From Gonium pectorale (lineage: Eukaryota > Chlorophyta > Chlorophyceae > Chlamydomonadales > Volvocaceae), in NCBI GenBank assembly GCA_001584585.1, contig LSYV01000012.1:1280574-1344573 (forward strand): DNA of 64,000 bases. Reading direction: 5' to 3'. A program made the position numbers and the translations under genes. Below the pieces are notes generated by a model. The model did no database searches, was not told the origin of the DNA, and worked only from the letters and a program-made list of their open reading frames with translations. Shown here one piece after another: positions 12,354 through 22,820 of the stretch; the stretch's first letter is position 1; each line of letters begins with the position of its first letter.

Positions 12354-13077
12354 CCAGTAGCGTAGCGACTGTAGCCTCCACTACAAGCCGGAGAGGTGCA
12401 GAGTGCATGTGGTGATTAAGCAACGCCACAAATCGCACGACATATGCGAGAATGTAAGGCATTGCGTTTTGGGAGGTGTGTCTATTTCCATGTTTTGACG
12501 GGCTGGCGCGAGTGACATGACAACGGTGTGCTGCCAGGTGTAAGGCCAGTGGTCAAGGCACCCGCTGGGTTCTCGGGTCGCTCTGTTGCCTGTGTTTGGG
12601 GATTTGAGAGGGAGGGACACAGTAGCCAGGAGTCGGCTATGCAGACTGGACCGGCTACTGTATGCTCGCTGAGATGCAGGGCTTCGCCCCCTCCCGCGGA
12701 AACCCCCGGCAGGCGACGTGACTAAATGCGGTCTGAGGTCCTCGAGAGAAGTTTATGTTCCGCGTCCCACGGTTGCTTCCGCCGTCTTCCGCCGGGTTCC
12801 AGGCCGATGTTACGGCCTTTTCGGCCCGCGGGACTGCACTAGACGCTTGACGGCAGGCTCTTTTCTTCAGCAGAATTCCGTTCTAGTGTTGAATGTTTGC
12901 GTCGTCACTGATTCATTTCCCGTCGAATTCAAGTCCGCACAGGCACCATCGACATGCCCCACCGGCGCTCGATCAAACAGAAATAATAACCATCTCTCAT
13001 TAGGATTTCATCGCCATTTGAGATGTAGAAGGGCAATAGCCAACGGTCGACGCGCGCTGCTCCTTTCGCAACCGGCA
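12354..13077. other. Intergenic region with TGTAA polyadenylation motifs
   Basis: No coding exon is evident. TGTAA motifs at 12453-12457 and 12539-12543 fit the 3' end of the gene ending at 12353. The remainder should hold the promoter and 5' UTR of the gene starting at 13078. Its frame stays open back to 12718 but has no ATG there. Confidence 0.5.
12453..12457 (+). terminator. Candidate polyadenylation signal TGTAA
   Basis: TGTAA 100 bases after the stop at 12353. A second copy lies at 12539-12543. TGTAA is the common green-algal signal. The pentamer is short, so its position is the only support. Confidence 0.4.
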
Positions 13078-14085
13078 ATGCCGACCCCGGCGCTGCCCGC
13101 CAAGGACGTCTATACAGCCGAACATACATCGGATGACCCTTCGGTTCAGACCGGGAATACGGAGAATGGCAAGACCGCCATCGTGTGCCTCGCCCGCGAC
13201 GAACTTTCGTTGATTCTGGCCCACACGGGCGGCGGGTGCGCCGGGGCCTACCGCTGCTGCCGCGCCTTCGTCGACGCGGGCCGCAGCATGCTGCAGCACC
13301 CGCGCTTCTTGGCCGTGTATGCCGTGTCCCGCTGGGGACACGGCGACGCGGTCCGGCGGCTGCCGCAGCTGCTGCGCAACGCCGCGCCGGCGGCGGGGCG
13401 CCGCCGCCGGCTCGCCCCAACGGCTGAAACCGTGCTGCAACTCCTGCGGGCGCTCGAGTCCCTTGGCGCCGAGATGGAGCCACAACTCCGGGATCTCCTT
13501 CTTGAGGCCGTGGCTTCGGATGAGCCCCTGCTAGCGTCGGCGGTCTGGGCCACGGGCTTCCCCGTCCACGGCAGCGTTGGCCGTGCCACTGACGCGCCCT
13601 GCAGCGTTTTTGACATGGCAGTAGCGTTGGGGCAGATGCGCATGGCCCGGGTCGCTCTCGCGCATGGCTACCGGCCAGCACAGGACGAGGTGAGCTCCGT
13701 GGCGGCGCTGTGCGCCGCCGGCGAGGCGGTATCCGGGGGCCGCTGGCCGGGCGCCGTGCGCTTCGTCGTACGGGAGTGCGGAGTGGACGCACGGCAGTAC
13801 GGCTGGCTGGCGCTGCGCAGAGGGATGGAGAAGGGAAGGCTGGCGGCTGAGGGCGTCGGGGAGATGTTGGCGGCGGGTTCCGCCGAGTGCGGGAGGTCGT
13901 GTGACAGCCGGCGGGAGCTGCTGCGCGCGGCGTGCATGGCGGGGTCGCGGGCGGTGTGTGAGGCGGTCATGGAGGTGCAGGGGCCAGGCAGCATGCCCCA
14001 GGCGCTGCGTAAGGAGCTCATTGAAGCCGCCGCACATGCCAGGCATCGCAAACTGGCGGAGTGGCTCCAAATTCACTTACGATAG
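13078..14085 (+). CDS. Intronless helical-repeat (ankyrin-like) protein, unknown function
   Basis: One open frame of 335 residues from the first in-frame ATG at 13078 to TAG at 14085. After a disordered N-terminus of about 35 residues comes a series of Ala/Leu/Arg-rich helix pairs spaced about 35 residues apart (for example CSVFDMAVALGQMRMARVAL and AACMAGSRAVCEAVMEV). This looks like the degenerate ankyrin or F-box-linked repeats common in volvocine algae. There are no catalytic motifs, no signal peptide and no membrane segment. The lack of introns sets it apart from its neighbours and could mean a retro-copied or recently expanded family member. A TGTAA at 14648-14652 could be its polyadenylation site. 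Coding status is supported by length and composition only. Confidence 0.6.
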   Translation: MPTPALPAKDVYTAEHTSDDPSVQTGNTENGKTAIVCLARDELSLILAHTGGGCAGAYRCCRAFVDAGRSMLQHPRFLAVYAVSRWGHGDAVRRLPQLLRNAAPAAGRRRRLAPTAETVLQLLRALESLGAEMEPQLRDLLLEAVASDEPLLASAVWATGFPVHGSVGRATDAPCSVFDMAVALGQMRMARVALAHGYRPAQDEVSSVAALCAAGEAVSGGRWPGAVRFVVRECGVDARQYGWLALRRGMEKGRLAAEGVGEMLAAGSAECGRSCDSRRELLRAACMAGSRAVCEAVMEVQGPGSMPQALRKELIEAAAHARHRKLAEWLQIHLR

Positions 14086-15178
14086 GCTCGGCCTCACCAC
14101 CCGGCAGCCGTACCGCCGTGCCGTACGTATGCAGCAAGGTGACCGGCAGCGCAGTTGTGCATGAACTGCAGGAAGGTGGACCCCGACGCGTCTCGCAGGA
14201 TGTGTCTTGCTGCATTGAGCTCCGAGCGAGAGGAGGCTGGGTGGTGGCGGTGATTGTCAATGGGCCATGCGCTCGATAACTGTGGACTGTAGCTTGTCCC
14301 GTCATTGTGGTGCCTGAGTTTGTTGGTTCGCAACTGCGGCGTTCTCGGGTTGAAAATTTGTATTGCGCTGTGCTGTGCTGTGCGCGGTGTGGCTCGCCAA
14401 TCAGTCGTTTTGCGGGTCGTGGGCACGAGGCGGACGCCTGGAAAACTCGCCGTGCAAGGGCACTGGGTACGAAGCTTAAGTGCCTCTGGCCAGGCCAGCG
14501 CGCATATGCTAGCTGTACGAATATAATGATCCTTGTCTGCATTTATGTCACAGGGGCATTGGAGTTGGTACGTGGCGAGCGCCGCTTGTGTCCCAGGTAT
14601 GCCCCCCCTGTGGGGTTGGGGGCAGTGTCAGCTTACGCTCCCATCCTTGTAAGTCTGTGGAATGGCTGTAATCAGCATTGTTGTCCGCTGCCATTGTTTG
14701 TGCAATCCGCCGGCCGCTCTGGAATGGCAAGGACAGGGGTCGATGCCCTCGGTCAGCTGAATGACCCAGGGGTCGGTGTCATCAGCACGCGTAGGGAACC
14801 AACGAGGCGTTTGCAAGGCAGTTAACCGAAACTCTAGATCTGTAAGTAGCATCGATGGCTGTGAAAGCGGCGCAAGCAAAGAAAGTGCAAGCGGCAACTT
14901 GCATGCGCAAGCTTAGCTCTTGCAAGCCCCATTCTATCTTTGTGTACGAGTTATTAAGACTTACTACATATGCTCAACGGACTTGCGAGACGGTGAGCGC
15001 GGAACGGAGCGTTCTAATCGCTTCTGGATCTTGCCCTCGTCGCCACCTCGGAACTCCAATTTTCGCTTACAGTATCACTGATGTGCATGTGAGGTTGAGG
15101 CTACACTTAGAGGACAATCGAGGCGAGGCGAAACCACCGACGCCTAGCTACTGCGATGCAGTTCCTTCTTCTGACGCC
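14086..15178. other. Intergenic region
   Basis: I see no convincing exon. It holds a TGTAA at 14648-14652 and a short GTGCT tandem around 14367-14382. From about 14825 it is less GC-rich and should contain the promoter and leader of the gene starting at 15179. Confidence 0.4.
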
Positions 15179-16275
15179 ATGAACGCGCTAAACGTTGCGA
15201 TCATTGGGCTTGCGGCTCTTCGCGCTGTGCGGCGCCGGAGGAACAGGTATGTGGTCGCGAGGGGCGCATCGGGGGCCGGACACGCGCTGGCTACTCTTGC
15301 ATCGCAAGTTACAGGGGCCCTCAATTGATCGTTGTATCAACTTGTAACTTTGCTGTGGTCGGATGCAGGCAGCTGCAGGAGCCCGCAGCAGCCGAGCGCG
15401 CTGAACCCCGCATCGGCGCCGACGCCGCTGGAGCTTCTGACGTGGAACTTGGCAGCAAGGGTACTGCGTCATGTTGTGCCGAGGACCGCAGCGGCGATGC
15501 GGCGTCCGTTTCCGACTTTGAGCACGCAGCAGCGCCTCCGCCACCGGACTGCCCAGCGGATCATCTCGGCCCCCAGTCCCTAACCACGACCGAAACCACC
15601 GTTACGGACGGCACCAACACGAGCGACTCAGTTCCAGCATGCCGGCTGAGCAGTCCTTTCGCTCTTGAGACGCCGGTGCCGCCGGCGCCCGCGGACAACA
15701 CCCCGGCGTCTGTGCTCTCACGCGCAGCCCAGATTGAGGAGCGGTGCCGAGTCCCGCGCCCGCTGAACCCGGCACGCAGCCAGGGGGCCTCCCCTGCACG
15801 CAGCGCCTCCAGTTGCGGCGGATCACCGACCGCAAGCAGCTGGATGTCCTCGGCATCCTCGGAGGGAACTGGTCCGGAGGATGCCCTCCCCACACACGCA
15901 GCCACGTCCGCCTCAGCCTCCCACACAGCAGCCCCAAGGGCCGAGTCGTCTTTGGGGTCAGCGGCGGGGCCCGCGCCAGCGCTGAGGCGGTTCGCCAGCC
16001 GGCCCGACTGCACACCCGGCGGCGCAGCCGAGTGGGTCGTGTCCCTACGTCCGTGCGCCAGCGCCAGCGTGGAGAGCAGCCCGGATGACGGCGGCTCGCC
16101 CCCCTCCTCTCCAGGGCACAGCCTGCGCTGCTCCGTGGGTGGTTTGGGTGGAGCCGGAGGCGGTGAGGAGGGTGGAGGCCGGGGAAAGGGTTTCCTGGGT
16201 ATGGCACGCGCCGTGCAGGCGAGCACGGCCGGGCTGCCGTCGAAGCCGAACATGCGCCGGATCGTGGGCCTCTAG
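15179..16275 (+). CDS. Disordered protein with short hydrophobic N-terminus, unknown function
   Basis: Exon 1 is 15179-15246 and exon 2 is 15369-16275; the 122-base intron falls inside an Arg codon and the joined frame gives 324 residues. Residues 1-17 (MNALNVAIIGLAALRAV) are hydrophobic and followed directly by RRRRNR, so this may be a membrane anchor or signal-anchor with a basic stop. The rest is Ser/Ala/Pro-rich without domains until a short conserved-looking C-terminus, KGFLGMARAVQASTAGLPSK, followed by a basic end. No family recognised. Exon 2 is long and open, and the splice borders (CAG/GTATGT and GATGCAG/G) are good. Confidence 0.5.
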
Positions 16276-17124
16276 GCGCTTGGGTTCCGCTTCTGTAGGA
16301 TCTGCACGGTGTGCTATGCGAAGTGAAAGGAGTCTTGCCTGGCCCGTGATCGGTTTAGAAGGTTGTGATTGATCAACACCGTACATATGCATGAGAGCTG
16401 GGGAGAAGAAAAGGCAGCGGGCATCGAGGTTGAAGTCGGAATCGGCTGTGAAATGAATGGTGCAAGAGGACTTGATGGTGACTGTCCGCTCTTGACGGGT
16501 GCACAGCTTTTTGATGTCCCTGGCTCAAGATGGCCCAAAATGGGCGTCTGCTGGTGATGGGCAAAAGGTGGCAATGTGGCTGTGGCGGGTCGGAACAGCG
16601 GGACGCGGTGCGGGGCATGGCGGAGGTGGATGCAGGGCATGGGCAACGTGGCGACGGACACCCGCCCGGTCATAACGGTCTGCAAAGAGTTTGCAGCAAA
16701 ATGTCGAGGATAGACTTCGGGACACAACCGTGCTGTTGTGCATGTACGACGGGTGTTTTTGAACGTTTTTTACGCTCATGTGCGCAGCCGAGAGGCGCCA
16801 GCACCCTGTTCATTTACCGTGCGTGGCAAGCTGGGAATTTTGTTTGATTTGAGGCACCGGCTTGCTTTGCTGCACAGTCTGGGACAATCTGGGGCCATGC
16901 GCAGAGAGGTGGCGGAGAACGGAGTGCCTGGATGTGTGTCGAGCTTTTGTACATTAGGACTGATGTGCACACGACGTATGTGGACGATGTAGTTCGGACC
17001 GTGAGGCCGCAAGTGGGCGTTTGTTCGGTTGTCAAGGGTGTGAGGTCTGGAAAGGGCCTGTGCATGCCGCTAGGCGGTGAAGGACTGTAGTTGAAGTTGG
17101 GGTTGTAGGGCTCAAAGACGACGC

Positions 17125-17129
17125 TTACA
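17125..17129 (-). terminator. Candidate polyadenylation signal TGTAA
   Basis: TGTAA on the minus strand, about 460 bases after the stop at 17590 of the OPR-like gene. Confidence 0.3.
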
Positions 17130-17170
17130 GGTGCCGGGCCTGAACGCAGTACAAGCGTATCAGCCACTAG

Positions 17171-17207
17171 GTACTCAATGAATACATGGGTACTTAGTGA
17201 ATACATG
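17171..17207. repeat. Two-copy tandem repeat, about 18-19 bp unit
   Basis: The unit GTACTCAATGAATACATG is followed at once by a copy differing at two positions (GTACTTAGTGAATACATG, with one extra G between). It lies in the convergent intergenic region. Confidence 0.6.
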
Positions 17208-17589
17208 ACGCAGTGAGATTGCTTCCCATTCTCTTGTGGTACCGTCCTCTGCCATCCTCCGCGCACAACACAAAATTGCTTCAACCCTATCCCCGCAATC
17301 TCAAAGAATTGTCCAACACGTCGCCGTGTGCCCACAATCCAAACCGTAAAGCGCCCGAGCTGTACCTACGATGTTGAATTGTGCTGGAGGCTGTCCCTCT
17401 TCGTCGTACTAACGACACATGCTACCCATGTACGGAACACTCCATTGCACGGGGCATTTCCCACCGCAAAGGGGTAGATGCAGCCCAATACATGCGCTCC
17501 ATCCTCCACTCAAGTAGGCGTTGCGTCAACGATGTTGAGCGTGTACGGCCGGGACTCTGACCCCAGCCGCCCGCCGGCCCGCTTGCCCG

Positions 17590-20500
17590 CTAGCCCCCGA
17601 AGTTCCCCGAAGGCGCAACGGGCGTCCCTGCGTACCCCGCGAGCGTCAGCACCGCCGGACTGACGTAGCCCAGGGCGTTGAAGTTGGCCACCAGCGAGCC
17701 GGCCTGGTCGGCACCCAGCCGGGCGCGGCCGCCGGCGGCGCCTCCGCCTCCAAAGGACTGGGCGGCCAGCTCGGCCGCGCGGGCGGCCATGGCGTCCAGG
17801 GCGGCAGGGCTGCTGCGGTGGCAGTGGCTGCCGAGCAGGTCCATCACTCTGAGGCGCCACCAGAACCGGGTGAGGGTCATCCGGTCGGTTCCCATGATCC
17901 CCGTGCAGACGGCTAAGGTATGGAGGGGTAGTTCAGCAGCATAATCGCACTTCTGGCGACATACGCTGGCAGGTAAACGTACAAAGCATAAGCTGTACGC
18001 AGTGCCGTACCTGCATACGTCCACCGCGTCCATGTGCGGCGCCAGCTGCTGGGCCCGCGTCGCGATGGCGTCGCACAGCTCCTCCTCGCAGTCGTCGCCA
18101 CCCAGGGTCAGCATCCCAGAGGCCAGCTTGCCGATGGCCTCGGGGCCGAAGGTCTGCCGGTAAGGTTAGGGATGGGTGAGGGGCAGCCCACGGCGCCACG
18201 GGTGACGTCAGGGAGGGGAGCGGACCGTGGCGCGTGTGTGGCTGGAGTGGGTCAGGCGTCTGTGATTGGGGACGTGTGCGGAATCGTTGTGCATACTGAC
18301 CCAACGGGAACGCACGTATGCCACGGACACGTACGTGGATTCATGTCGATCAGTGAACTGGCTAGCCAGGAGGACGTGCTATTGGGCATTGACTGCTGCA
18401 GCCTCGCGCAGACCGTGGAGCGGGGAACCACCGACTCACGTCTATACACTGTTTCCATCACGCCCGAACATGCAGTGCCGCGCGCCGCCTCTCTCCGGCT
18501 ACCTTGCCGCACTGGCAGCAAACTGAACGTGATGGGGCTTACGTGTATGTTCTGCACGGCGAAGTCGGCAGCGGAGCGCAGGCGGCCGTTGAGGTCAATG
18601 TCGCAGCCGCTGCCGCACAGCTGGCCCGCCGCGAACAGCACCTCAGCCACGCTGTCGCCGTCCATCATCTCCTGTGCGTGGGGGAGGGAACGCACAAGGC
18701 ACGGCACACGGGGCGGAAGGGAGCTTCAGGACCATGATACGCTTCGGTTGCGGAGCGGTCGAACACGAGTTGCGCCCTTCGCTGCCCAGCGCTGGAGTGT
18801 CATGTACGTCCCGATGGCGTGCTCAAGTCATCAGGTAGTAAGAAACAGAAAGCAACAAACAAGCAAGCAACCGGTTCTAATGTGTGTGCAGGGGGCAGGC
18901 GGGGTAAGCAAATGAGTCAGCACGCAGACGAGCAAATTGGGATGCACCGGCCCGATGCGGCTGGGTGTGAGCTGCGCTTACGTGCGCCTCATTACCTGGT
19001 GTGGCGACGCTGGGGGTTTGCACAGCTAGCCCATGCCAGGAAATCCAACTCCCCTAAAACCCAAACCTGATCTTGCATGCTGTCGCAAGGAGTCGCACGA
19101 AGCCACTCATCCCTCTGCCCCGACAAGAGGCTGCGGGGTGCCCCACCTGCAGCTTCTCCATCATCGCCTCCAGGGCGTCCGCGCCCACCGACGGCTCCTT
19201 CCCCACGAAGTGGAAGCGCCCGAATGCCCACAGCACCTTGGCGAGGCTGCGAGCGTCCCACTGCGGCGCCGTCTCCCGCAGCCGGCCTGCGGATGACCGC
19301 CGGAGGGATGCGGGCGCGGGCCATTCGGCCGCAGCGACAGTGCCAGTGAACACGACGAGCCGCCGTTGCTCTCCAGCGCGCGATCTGCTGCGCCGCTGCC
19401 TCAGGCAACAAGCCTGGCGTGGACGTGTTGGTGAGCGCTGGGGGGGCACTGTTGTACGCCATCTGGCAAGTGAGCATCAACCTGCGCGCGCCCCATCTTA
19501 TGAGCTGAAAATGGCGTTTACGGCCGTGAAGCGGCGCGCGTTGTGATGTGTGGTATTGATGTACGGCAAGGTACTCTCAAGGAAGTGCACGTTGTCACGG
19601 TGGAACAATAGTTGCTCAGTCGCAGCCTACCCCGACCGATACTACCCGTCACTTGGTGGCGGCATTGGTCGACGAAGCTTCTCTACCCGTCAAGCTGGCC
19701 ACGTGCCAGAGACCGGATGGAGGGGGACCGCCATGCATGCCAATATCCGCAATTCGTCCATGGCCCCCCCGGCTTTGACGGACTTGTAACCTGTAACCTG
19801 TAACCTGTAGCCATGCACGCATGCACGCACGCACCCGCAAGGGCCTCCAGGAAGGGCAGGTCGTAGTAGCCGCATGCCGCCACCGCCCACGCCACATCAG
19901 CCAGCTGCTGCGGAGTAAACTGCACCAGCCAGCCAGCAAGCAAACAGGGCAAACAAGGGTAGCGTGGTGGAGGGCAAGGCAGGTTGTGGAAGGAGCTCAG
20001 GTTGGTGTAGGCCGGCAGGAAAGACTCGACGCCACATGCCACCAAATGGACTCCACGGCTGACTGTGCATGGGGCGGGTGAGCGGTAGGATGCTCGTGAG
20101 TCACATAGGGCAGCAGGAGTGCGGAGCGTGGGCCGATGGTTGCGACGTCGTCCGAGGTGCAGGGGGGGGGTGCCCTTTGGGCCCGGGCCATGGATGGGTC
20201 GCAACCTCGCAAGCAGCCTATCCACAACCAGCCTTTTGATATATTCACTGCGATAGTGCTCCATGTGTGCAGCCGGGCGAGTACCGCAACCAGTGACTTG
20301 CTGCAATCATGCTCGGCATGTGCAGGCGGGTGGGTACTAGTAGCTACTTGCTTGCTGGGTTGCAGGCCTGTACGCCCCCCCCCATCCAACTCATCGATCT
20401 CCACTGCCGTGCACGAAGCGACGGAACGTGCCCCAGCCTTTCCCAGGCCGGTCCCTGCCCGCCCACCTGGTACAGCCGCCCGACCACGTGCTCCACCAGG

Positions 20501-22204
20501 GCGCCCTTGTAGGCCATGTCGAAGTGGCCCAGCCGGGCCAGCGCCACCGACAGCGCCGCCACGCGGGCGGGCGGCAGGCCGGGCATGACCGCCAGCGCCA
20601 GGGCGGCCAGCTCCGGCTCCGGCAGCGAGCGCAGCGTCTCCTCGTCGATGGGGCCCAGCGGGCTGGGTGGGTTGAGAAAGGGTTCGGCCTTTGGCGCCCG
20701 TTCTCGACCCGCATATGGACATGCACAGGCGGGTCGGGTCAGGCTCCGGTCAATCCTTTATCCAGAGCATCTCCGAAGGTGCTGGGGCGCAGATGATTGT
20801 AGCATGCGGGAAACATGCCCCTGCAGGTGCCCACCAACATTGACCGAGCACGCAGCACAGTACCCCATGTGCCCCAGGACCCACGAGCGTACGACGCCTT
20901 GTGCCAATTGTGCGCATTTACGGGTCACCAGTCGCTGCCACTCGCCAGCGCTGCCACGCTGTCTCATGATGACCCAGCAATGCGACAGCGCTGAAGCTCC
21001 TCTGTACCTTTCCTTGCCGCCCACCCGCGCCCACACACCTCATGCTCTGCCGCTGCGGCTCGTCCTCCAGCGTCGGCTCGTTTAGGTCGGATCCCCAGGG
21101 CGGCGACGTGGGAGCCTCGGTGACAGAGTGCAGGATAAACCGGTGCACCAGCTCACGCGGTTCGCCCTGTGAAAGGCGGGCGGCAGGTAGGCAGGCAGCA
21201 ACACTTGATGCGGGCAACGTACAGTGCATACGAGCGGCAGCACGTTTTGTAGGTTCCTGAGCACAAAGGCGTATCACCTGCAAAAACAGGTGCCATGTGC
21301 ATGTCGCTGCAGAGCGCGACGTAAGGTGCTACGGGTAGCGCTCCTTTGGTTGGCTCCAGTCCGCTCCTGCATACTTGCGTCGAGTTCTTTCCCATGCCCT
21401 CTGCCCAGGGTCGCCCCACCCCACTGAACCCCGGCTCCCACAGCCCCTTAGACCCACCTCGTGCGCCTCGGCAATGGTCGTGGGGTCCGCCATGCCCCCC
21501 GGCCCCTGGTGCTCGGGCGGCTGCAGACTCCCGAGCAGCGAGCCGGCGCTTGGTTCCAGGGGCAGCCCGGGCCCGGGGCCGTGGCGCTGGCTGGCACCAG
21601 AGCCAGGGCTGCCGGGGCCGGGGCCCGACGGCGTGGTGGTAGAGTGATGTCCGTCAATCTGGCTTGATAGGGAGGCGGACGTGGTCAGGGCGGCATGCAG
21701 CTTTGCTGCTGTGTTGTGGGCCCGCTCGGCATTAGATCGCCCCGACAGGTGAGCGCCGTCACCGTCGCCAAGCTTGCCCATCGCATCCCTGCAAATCCTG
21801 GAGCAAGTACGCTTAGGTCTGAAGCCAGGATGCGGAAAGCTTGCAGGGACAAGGGAAGGAGCGAGATCGCACCTTCCGCTGTGGGTCGAGCGACCCGCGG
21901 GTCGGTGGCTCCCAAAGGCAGCCAGAGGGCCTGCTGGGAAACAGCGCACTCCACGGACAGACGCCAGCAGAGGGCCCAATTGGCAGACAGGTCGCGTCCA
22001 AAGCTGTCTTGGAGCGTCGCTGCGAGACGTCGGGGCTCCGGGTTGCGCGCCCCCAGCGCGGTCGCGCTGCCCATGCCAGGTCGGCTGCAGACTGCCTAGG
22101 CCGAAAGCAGCCAACGAACAGGCGCTGCCGCGCAGAAGAGCGCCCGCGAGGCCCAGTCTTGCACCCGGTCCGAGGAGGAGGAGTGAGGAAGCCACCGAAC
22201 TCAT
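17590..22204 (-). CDS. OPR/FASTK-like helical-repeat protein, probably organellar RNA-associated
   Basis: Nine phase-consistent exons: 22204-21873, 21797-21458, 21166-21039, 20662-20467, 19919-19835, 19286-19147, 18671-18543, 18153-18011, 17848-17590, giving 583 residues. Residues 1-110 are Leu/Ala/Arg/Gly-rich and low in acids, like an organelle transit peptide. Residues about 111-224 are Ser/Gly/Pro-rich. From about residue 267 come repeated helix pairs such as LADVAWAVAACGYYDLPFLEAL, SLAKVLWAFGRFHFVGKE and VAEVLFAAGQLC, the pattern of octotricopeptide (OPR) and FASTK-type repeats that in algae stabilise or activate single organellar transcripts. I see no C-terminal RAP domain. The final acceptor at 17849 was chosen because it alone keeps phase while joining DAVDVCR to VMDLLG. 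An alternative reads straight through. Intron 4-5 carries a dispersed repeat. Confidence 0.65.
19739..19812 (+). repeat. Dispersed repeat copy 2 ending in three TGTAACC units
   Basis: Same block as at 6603-6670 with very few mismatches, here with an extra TGTAACC unit. It sits in the intron following the exon at 19919-19835 of the OPR-like gene. The unit number differs between copies, as in the 3' tails of some non-LTR elements. Confidence 0.75.
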
Positions 22205-22820
22205 TGTTGTCGCGGTTTCACGGCCCCTATAGTAGCGAGCTTATCGTGGAATAGCAGACAAAAACGCTTGGCGGACATTTACAGCAGTACCGTGATCGAG
22301 GCGGCACCCGCCCTTTATCGGGTGCCACTGCACCCGCCGTGGCGTGACGCAGCAAGCGGCCGAAAGTCGAGGGAAGCCCAATCATATTTTTTAAAGAACG
22401 AAACTAGGAAACAATAACGTAAATGGCGAAGAAGGATAGGCTAAGAAGAATCAATCAACAAGGGCTTGGCCATTGGACAGGTGCAAGCCGATAATTGTAA
22501 TCAATATGCTTGCTTGCCAATCGCGCCCTTCTACACCTAAAGCTCAATACTTCGGCACACGGCTCCAATAATCGGTAATGGAGGTATAACCGCGCGACAC
22601 AGCCGTACGTGATGGGGCACATCCCGAATCAGAATGGGCTCCCCGGTGCCAACTACGGTTGCATACAAACATCCCGCCCCGCTCTAACGCAGTGAGGCCC
22701 ACCGCCCATTCCGCCGCGGGCCCTTCGATGCTCTCAAGCACCAGTGTGCTTGCCTTGTATCGCCTCGTATCGCGCACCAGCCTCTCCCGGCACCCGGCCT
22801 ATAAACACACTGCCCAGTTC
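22205..22820. other. Intergenic region between two minus-strand genes
   Basis: It holds the promoter of the OPR-like gene and the 3' UTR of the PLAT gene. TGTAA on the minus strand is at 22279-22283. The middle (about 22383-22500) is unusually AT-rich for this window. No exon seen. Confidence 0.45.
22279..22283 (-). terminator. Candidate polyadenylation signal TGTAA
   Basis: TGTAA on the minus strand, about 540 bases after the stop of the PLAT gene. Position is its only support. Confidence 0.3.

Larger units (their letters stand above)
16276..17589. other. Convergent intergenic region
   Basis: It lies between two genes that point toward each other and so should contain both 3' UTRs. On the minus strand TGTAA (17125-17129) fits the end of the gene stopping at 17590. 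A two-copy tandem of about 18 bases lies at 17171-17207. No exon evident. Confidence 0.45.

Noticed and set aside
17510..17860. Alternative frame for the last exon of the OPR-like gene
   Set aside because: It gives long Arg/Pro runs typical of an out-of-frame GC-rich shadow, whereas the chosen frame gives repeat-like LVANFNALGYVSPAVLTLAG.
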